DNA from: JAGMES01 sp023128035
Lineage (GTDB): Bacteria; Bacillota; Halanaerobiia; DY22613
Assembly (NCBI GenBank): GCA_030627905.1
Contig: DAOVRZ010000177.1
Location: forward strand, 1 to 5,666
DNA length: 5,666 nt
Reading direction: 5' to 3'
The number at the start of each line of letters is the position of its first letter. The first letter of the stretch is position 1. Position numbers and translations under genes: made by a program. Of the stretch, positions 5,596 through 5,666 are shown piece by piece. A model generated the notes under the pieces. It did not search any database. It was given only the letters and a program-made list of their open reading frames with translations, and had not been told where the DNA came from.

Positions 5596-5666
5596 CTATT
5601 CAATTCTTCCCAACTCTACCTTCATTCCGGAGAGTTCTTTCTGCACTTCTCCAAAACGCAGAGAAT
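5596..5666 (-). CDS. C-terminal end of an unidentified protein, cut by window edge
   Basis: The last 22 codons of a minus-strand frame, open to the window edge and ending in TAG (5596-5598). The residues FGEVQKELSGMKVELGRIE are charged with regularly placed leucine, valine and methionine, as in a helical or coiled-coil tail. No family can be named from so short a piece. The main support that it is a real gene end is the intrinsic terminator 16 bases after the stop. The terminator and the new promoter beyond it suggest a separate transcription unit from the sugar operon. Confidence 0.5.
   Translation of the reverse strand, partial: SLRFGEVQKELSGMKVELGRIE

Noticed and set aside
1..5666. CRISPR array, tRNA or rRNA genes
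   Set aside because: No regularly spaced repeats, no cloverleaf with conserved T-arm bases and no ribosomal RNA motifs were found on either strand.

Overview
This is an AT-rich bacterial window. By hand count it is about 30-35% GC at the left end and close to 47% in the aminopeptidase gene. Purine-rich Shine-Dalgarno sequences stand a few bases before each intact start, and one near-consensus sigma-A-type promoter is visible. Together these suggest a low-GC Gram-positive bacterium (Bacillota-like). That is an inference from composition and signals; no marker gene is present.

Everything I can support is on the minus strand, so the window reads right to left. At the right edge is the end of an unidentified gene (stop 5596-5598), followed by an intrinsic terminator (5535-5579). 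Next comes a promoter (-35 at 5427-5432, -10 at 5404-5409) overlapped by a perfect 7-bp inverted repeat that looks like an operator. Downstream, in order, lie: a broken DeoR-family regulator (5353-5207); a broken membrane-protein remnant, probably a sugar ABC permease (about 5217-4902); an intact M29-type aminopeptidase (4854-3787); an intact FGGY carbohydrate kinase (3751-2207); a broken BtpA/SgcQ-family remnant (2155-1959); an intact zinc-dependent medium-chain dehydrogenase (1959-916); a 222-bp AT-rich spacer; and a class II ketose-bisphosphate-type aldolase that runs off the left edge (693-1).

The intact genes fit a carbohydrate or polyol catabolic operon. The dehydrogenase would interconvert a polyol and a ketose, the FGGY kinase would phosphorylate the sugar, and the aldolase would split the ketose phosphate into two smaller fragments. 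The substrate cannot be read from the sequence. The M29 peptidase is an unexpected partner and may hint at an amino-acid- or peptide-linked substrate. The most striking point is selective decay: regulator, transporter remnant and BtpA-like gene are all truncated and carry stops or frameshifts, while four enzyme genes and the promoter/operator appear intact.
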